Assembly (NCBI GenBank): GCA_016929735.1
Contig: JAFGID010000071.1
Coordinates: 1 to 9,344 of the forward strand
Direction: 5' to 3'
Source of the DNA: Ignavibacteriales bacterium
GTDB lineage: Bacteria; Bacteroidota; Ignavibacteria; Ignavibacteriales; Melioribacteraceae
DNA length: 9,344 nt
Shown here: positions 6,611 to 9,344 of the stretch, piece after piece
Numbering within the stretch: position 1 is the stretch's first letter
Layout of the letters: every line of letters starts with the position of its first letter
Made by a program: the position numbers and the translations under genes
Notes under the pieces: generated by a model
The model's database searches: none
Seen by the model: the letters and a program-made list of their open reading frames with translations, nothing else
What the model was told of the DNA's origin: nothing

Positions 6611-7443
6611 TAAGGAACACGGGGAAATTTTTTGAAATTTGGTTTTCTTTTTTCGTTATATGCTTTTTTACCTTCTTGTGCCTCTTCTGTCATATAATAG
6701 AGCAAAGTTGCGTTTCCCGCTAATTCCTGTATTCCTGCTTGTCCATCGAGTTCGGCATTAAAAGCAGATTTTAACAAACGTATAGCAAGAGGACTTTTTT
6801 CTAAAATTTCTTTTGCCCACTTAATTCCTTCTTCTTCAAGCTTGCCGACAGGAACGACCTTGTTTACCAACCCCATTTCTAACGCTTCGTTTGCGTTGTA
6901 TTGTCTGCAGAGATACCAAATTTCGCGAGCCTTTTTTTGTCCTACTATTCGAGCAAGGTAGCTTGCACCAAATCCGCCATCAAAGCTTCCTACTTTTGGT
7001 CCGGTTTGACCGAAAATAGCATTATCAGCAGCAATTGTTAAATCACAAACAACATGAAGCACATGCCCACCACCAATAGCATAGCCAGCTACTAGTGCGA
7101 TTACGGGTTTTGGAATACACCTAATTAATTTTTGTAAATCAAGTACGTTCAGTCTAGGAACGCCATCTTTCCCGACATAACCTTTGTCTCCACGGATTTT
7201 TTGGTCGCCACCAGAACAGAAAGCATACTTGCCGTCTTTTGACGGACCTTTTCCCGTTAAAAGAACAACACCTATGTTTTTATCTTCTCTTGCCTCTGAA
7301 AGGGCATCATACATTTCGATAACAGTTTCGGGGCGAAAAGCATTTCTGACTTCGGGGCGATTAATAGTAATTTTAGCGATACCATCCATTTTTTCATAAA
7401 TGATATCTTTGTATCGTTTTGCTTTTTTCCAATTATATTTCAT
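6610..7443 (-). CDS. menB: 1,4-dihydroxy-2-naphthoyl-CoA synthase (MenB)
   Basis: A 277-residue crotonase-fold enzyme that closes the second ring, turning o-succinylbenzoyl-CoA into 1,4-dihydroxy-2-naphthoyl-CoA. MenB signatures: SGGDQKIRGDKGY (77-89), the oxyanion-hole loop AGYAIGGGH (119-127), QTGPKVGSFDGG (146-157) with Ser153 and Asp155, and the C-terminal NEKRKPNFKKFPRVP. Gly148 in QTGP marks the bicarbonate-dependent type I enzyme, as in E. coli (Gly156); the type II enzymes of mycobacteria carry Asp there. The start is the ATG at 7443, preceded by AGGA at 6-base spacing. A TTG at 7509 in the same frame would add 22 residues (beginning MCLGAFVANP), but those are translated from the repeat hairpin, and the shorter form matches the family length. 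It follows sufE by 70 bases and overlaps menA by one base. Confidence 0.95.
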   Translation of the reverse strand: MKYNWKKAKRYKDIIYEKMDGIAKITINRPEVRNAFRPETVIEMYDALSEAREDKNIGVVLLTGKGPSKDGKYAFCSGGDQKIRGDKGYVGKDGVPRLNVLDLQKLIRCIPKPVIALVAGYAIGGGHVLHVVCDLTIAADNAIFGQTGPKVGSFDGGFGASYLARIVGQKKAREIWYLCRQYNANEALEMGLVNKVVPVGKLEEEGIKWAKEILEKSPLAIRLLKSAFNAELDGQAGIQELAGNATLLYYMTEEAQEGKKAYNEKRKPNFKKFPRVP

Positions 7444-7449
7444 TTTTTT

Positions 7450-7453
7450 TCCT
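7450..7453 (-). promoter_or_regulatory. ribosome-binding site of menB
   Basis: AGGA on the minus strand, 6 bases (all A in the mRNA) before the ATG at 7443. It ends three bases from the base of the repeat hairpin (7456-7507), so that hairpin would sit immediately upstream of the ribosome landing site. This site decides for the ATG over the upstream TTG at 7509. Confidence 0.65.
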
Positions 7454-7455
7454 AA

Positions 7456-7507
7456 GTGTCTTTGAGCATTTGTGGCATAAGGGTTCGCCACGAAGGCACC
7501 AAGACAC
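7456..7507. repeat. imperfect inverted repeat between sufE and menB
   Basis: Arms 7456-7476 and 7487-7507 flank the 10-base spacer ATAAGGGTTC. Across 21 columns, 17 pair as Watson-Crick, one is a G-T pair and three mismatch. The element is clearly richer in G+C than its surroundings and fills most of the 70-base sufE-menB gap. A half-copy of its right arm lies before menC (5683-5707). Neither strand has a T-run after the stem, so it is not an intrinsic terminator. It resembles a dispersed extragenic repeat (REP/MITE-like) and, if transcribed, would form a stem-loop just before the menB ribosome-binding site. No transposase is nearby. Confidence 0.7.
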
Positions 7508-7513
7508 AAAACG

Positions 7514-7939
7514 TCATTGTTTATTTATTATTTTAAAAACTTTTGCATAATCGTAAATTTGTTTTAACATTGACATCAAACCATTTTTTCTTGTCGGAGA
7601 AAGTTGATTGTCTATTCCAATTTCTTTAATAAAATCAGGTTTAACTGAAAGAATTTGCTCAGGAGAAAATCCTGAATATGCCCTAACCAAAATTGCCGAA
7701 AGTCCTCGTACAATGAGGGCGTCGCTATCAGCATAAAAATAGATTTTACCATTTTCTGATTTTGCATACAACCACACCTGAGATTGACATCCCTCTATTT
7801 TAAATTTATCAGTTTTAAATCCTTCAGGATATGGTTCCATCTTCCTGCCGAGCTGGATTATGTATTTGTATTTTTCATCCCAATCGAGAAGATTAGAAAA
7901 TTCATTAATAATATTTTCATGGTTTTTTTGTATTGTCAT
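7514..7939 (-). CDS. sufE: SufE-family sulfur acceptor protein
   Basis: A 141-residue SufE protein. In the family it takes persulfide sulfur from a cysteine desulfurase (SufS) and passes it to the SufBCD Fe-S scaffold in the cytoplasm. Identifying features: FKIEGCQSQVWL (46-57), with the acceptor cysteine at position 51, the same number as the active Cys51 of E. coli SufE; DSDALIVRGLSAIL (72-85); and the conserved LSPTRKNG (113-120). Length is normal for the family (about 140). No desulfurase or scaffold gene is next to it; it lies 19 bases after ppk and 70 bases before menB, on the same strand. The ATG has no clear Shine-Dalgarno site, and no alternative start is better placed. CsdE is the nearest alternative name. 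Confidence 0.93.
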   Translation of the reverse strand: MTIQKNHENIINEFSNLLDWDEKYKYIIQLGRKMEPYPEGFKTDKFKIEGCQSQVWLYAKSENGKIYFYADSDALIVRGLSAILVRAYSGFSPEQILSVKPDFIKEIGIDNQLSPTRKNGLMSMLKQIYDYAKVFKIINKQ

Positions 7940-7958
7940 AATTAATTTTATATATTAA

Positions 7959-9344
7959 TCAACCCTCTTTCAACTTAAAATATGTATAAGTAGCAATCTG
8001 CGATTGAATCGATTTCTCTGCTTTAATTGTTTTATATTTATTGCTCAAAGATTTATCGATTATTCTAGACTTGACATTGTCGCTTAATTGAATATTTAAT
8101 ATATCTTTAATAATCTTTTGTAAAGTTTTATCGTAAATTGGAAATGCAACTTCAATCCTTCTGCTTAGATTTCTTCTCATCCAGTCAGCAGAAGAAGCAT
8201 AATATTTTTCTTTTCCACCATTATGAAAAACAAAAAGCCGTGCGTGCTCAAGATATAAATCAACAATGCTAATTCCATTAATATTATCGCTTAAACCTTT
8301 TACTCCGGGCACAAGGCAACAAATTCCCCGAATTATCATGTCAATCTTAACACCAGCTTGACTTGCCTCGTAAAGTTTATCTATCATCTTTTTGTCTTCA
8401 AGAGAATTCATTTTGATAATCATTCTTGCTTCTTTACCTTTCTTCGCATTTGCAATCTCGTTATCAATCATTTTAATAAAATCTTTTCTCATATTGAATT
8501 GTGCGACAAGAAGATGTTTGAATTTGTAGTTTATCTTTTTACCGGCGAGTACTAGAAATACTCTTTCTACTTCTTCGGTTAATCTTTTGTCAGCGGTGAA
8601 CAAACCTATGTCGCAGTAAATTCTAGCGGTGCTTTCGTTAAAATTTCCAGTTCCTAAATATGAATAATATTTATATCCTTTACCTTCTTTTCTCGTTATT
8701 TGCAATATTTTTGAATGCACCTTCAAGCCCGGAAAACTATACAAAACATTAATTCCTGCTTTTTCCATTTGTTGAGCGAATTTAATATTTTGTTCTTCAT
8801 CAAACCTTGCTTTCAATTCTACAAAAACGACCACGTCCTTTCCGTTATTAGCAGCGCGCAATAAATATTTGATTACTTCAGATTTCTTAGCCACGCGGTA
8901 CTGGGTAATTTTGATTGTTGTAACCAACGGATCTTCAGCTGCTTGTTTAAGCAAATTCAGGACATGTTCATAAGAATGATAAGGAAAATTAAATAGAAAA
9001 TCTCTGCGAGATATTGCATCAAATAAATTAATATTACCTTCCAGTTCTTTAATTTTATTTGGAATAAGTTTATCTAAAACGAGAGCTCTCTTTGTGGGGT
9101 TTGGGAAGGAAAAAAAATCAGCAAAGTTATGGTATTTACCCCCGGGAAAAAGGTCATGTTTTGAAAGTCCTAGAAAATTTAACAAAAATTTAAGAAACGG
9201 TTTTGGCATCGAGGAGTCGTATGTAAATCTACATGGTGCTCCAACCTCTCGCTTATTTAAGCTTTTTGTAATTTTTTGTAATAAATTGCCCTGAAATTCA
9301 TCTTCAATATATAGCTCCGCATCTCTGGTTATTTTAAATGAATA
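7959..9344 (-). CDS. ppk: polyphosphate kinase 1, 5' end outside window
   Basis: The last 461 residues of PPK1, which builds polyphosphate reversibly from ATP through a phosphohistidine. The frame stays open to the window edge: the residues before an internal Met (ATG at 9207-9209) read FKITRDAELYIEDE and GAPCRFTYDS, ordinary PPK1 sequence, so that Met is not the start. Motifs in visible numbering: ITQYR near 146-150, VELKARFDEEQNI (175-187), HSK with the phosphorylated His210, GTGNFN (231-236), RGICCLVPGVKGLS (339-352), YLEHARLF with the second His367, and SSADWMRRNL (384-393). His210 and His367 are 157 residues apart, as are His435 and His592 of the E. coli enzyme, so about 225 N-terminal residues should lie beyond the edge. 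No frameshift or missing key residue is seen. It is the first visible gene of the ppk-sufE-menBACE run. Confidence 0.96.
   Translation of the reverse strand, partial: YSFKITRDAELYIEDEFQGNLLQKITKSLNKREVGAPCRFTYDSSMPKPFLKFLLNFLGLSKHDLFPGGKYHNFADFFSFPNPTKRALVLDKLIPNKIKELEGNINLFDAISRRDFLFNFPYHSYEHVLNLLKQAAEDPLVTTIKITQYRVAKKSEVIKYLLRAANNGKDVVVFVELKARFDEEQNIKFAQQMEKAGINVLYSFPGLKVHSKILQITRKEGKGYKYYSYLGTGNFNESTARIYCDIGLFTADKRLTEEVERVFLVLAGKKINYKFKHLLVAQFNMRKDFIKMIDNEIANAKKGKEARMIIKMNSLEDKKMIDKLYEASQAGVKIDMIIRGICCLVPGVKGLSDNINGISIVDLYLEHARLFVFHNGGKEKYYASSADWMRRNLSRRIEVAFPIYDKTLQKIIKDILNIQLSDNVKSRIIDKSLSNKYKTIKAEKSIQSQIATYTYFKLKEG

Noticed and set aside
7184..7399. Open frames of 60-71 codons on the plus strand inside menB, menC, menE and ppk
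   Set aside because: All are antisense to well-supported genes, lack ribosome-binding sites and resemble no known protein.
7456..7507. The hairpin as an intrinsic terminator or a CRISPR-like repeat
   Set aside because: No T-run follows the stem on either strand, and there is no regular array of repeats and spacers, only one hairpin and one distant half-copy.
7959..9209. ppk starting at the internal ATG at 9209 as a complete gene
   Set aside because: The frame stays open to 9344 and the extra residues (FKITRDAEL, GAPCRF) are ordinary PPK1 sequence, so the gene is cut by the window edge.

Overview
The window is AT-rich and densely coded. It reads as part of a chromosome from the Bacteroidetes/Chlorobi/Ignavibacteria (FCB) group. 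Ignavibacteria is my best guess: secreted lipoproteins and an alginate-export-type outer-membrane protein fit the group, several genes keep clear Shine-Dalgarno sites (unlike most Bacteroidetes), and the organism makes menaquinone by the classical Men pathway. The placement is inference; no rRNA or other decisive marker lies here.

Layout. Positions 1-296 are non-coding and rich in inverted repeats. Positions 297-1520 (minus) encode an outer-membrane beta-barrel of the alginate-export type. It is divergent, across a 145-base gap, from a secreted lipoprotein of unknown function (1666-2601, plus) that ends in a strong intrinsic terminator. A second, smaller unknown lipoprotein follows (2703-3206, plus). 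Its 3' end overlaps tail to tail by 26 bases with the last gene of a minus-strand operon filling the rest of the window.

The operon, in transcription order from the right edge, is ppk (polyphosphate kinase 1, 5' end outside the window), sufE (sulfur acceptor for Fe-S assembly), menB, menA, menC, menE. MenC makes o-succinylbenzoate, MenE activates it to the CoA ester, MenB closes the naphthoate ring, and MenA prenylates the product in the membrane. MenF, MenD, MenH and the methyltransferase MenG/UbiE are not in the window. Several junctions are tightly coupled: menB/menA overlap by 1 base, menC/menE by 4 bases, and ppk/sufE are 19 bases apart. The only two larger gaps, sufE-menB and menA-menC, each hold a copy or half-copy of a short GC-richer repeat. 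These repeats also create misleading TTG start codons, so the true menB and menC starts are downstream ATGs with Shine-Dalgarno sites.

I see no convincing novel multi-gene system. The items most worth a second look are the operon-embedded repeat, the palindrome cluster at 1-296, the convergent overlap at 3181-3206 and the two unidentified lipoproteins. No tRNA, rRNA, CRISPR array, transposase or phage gene was seen.
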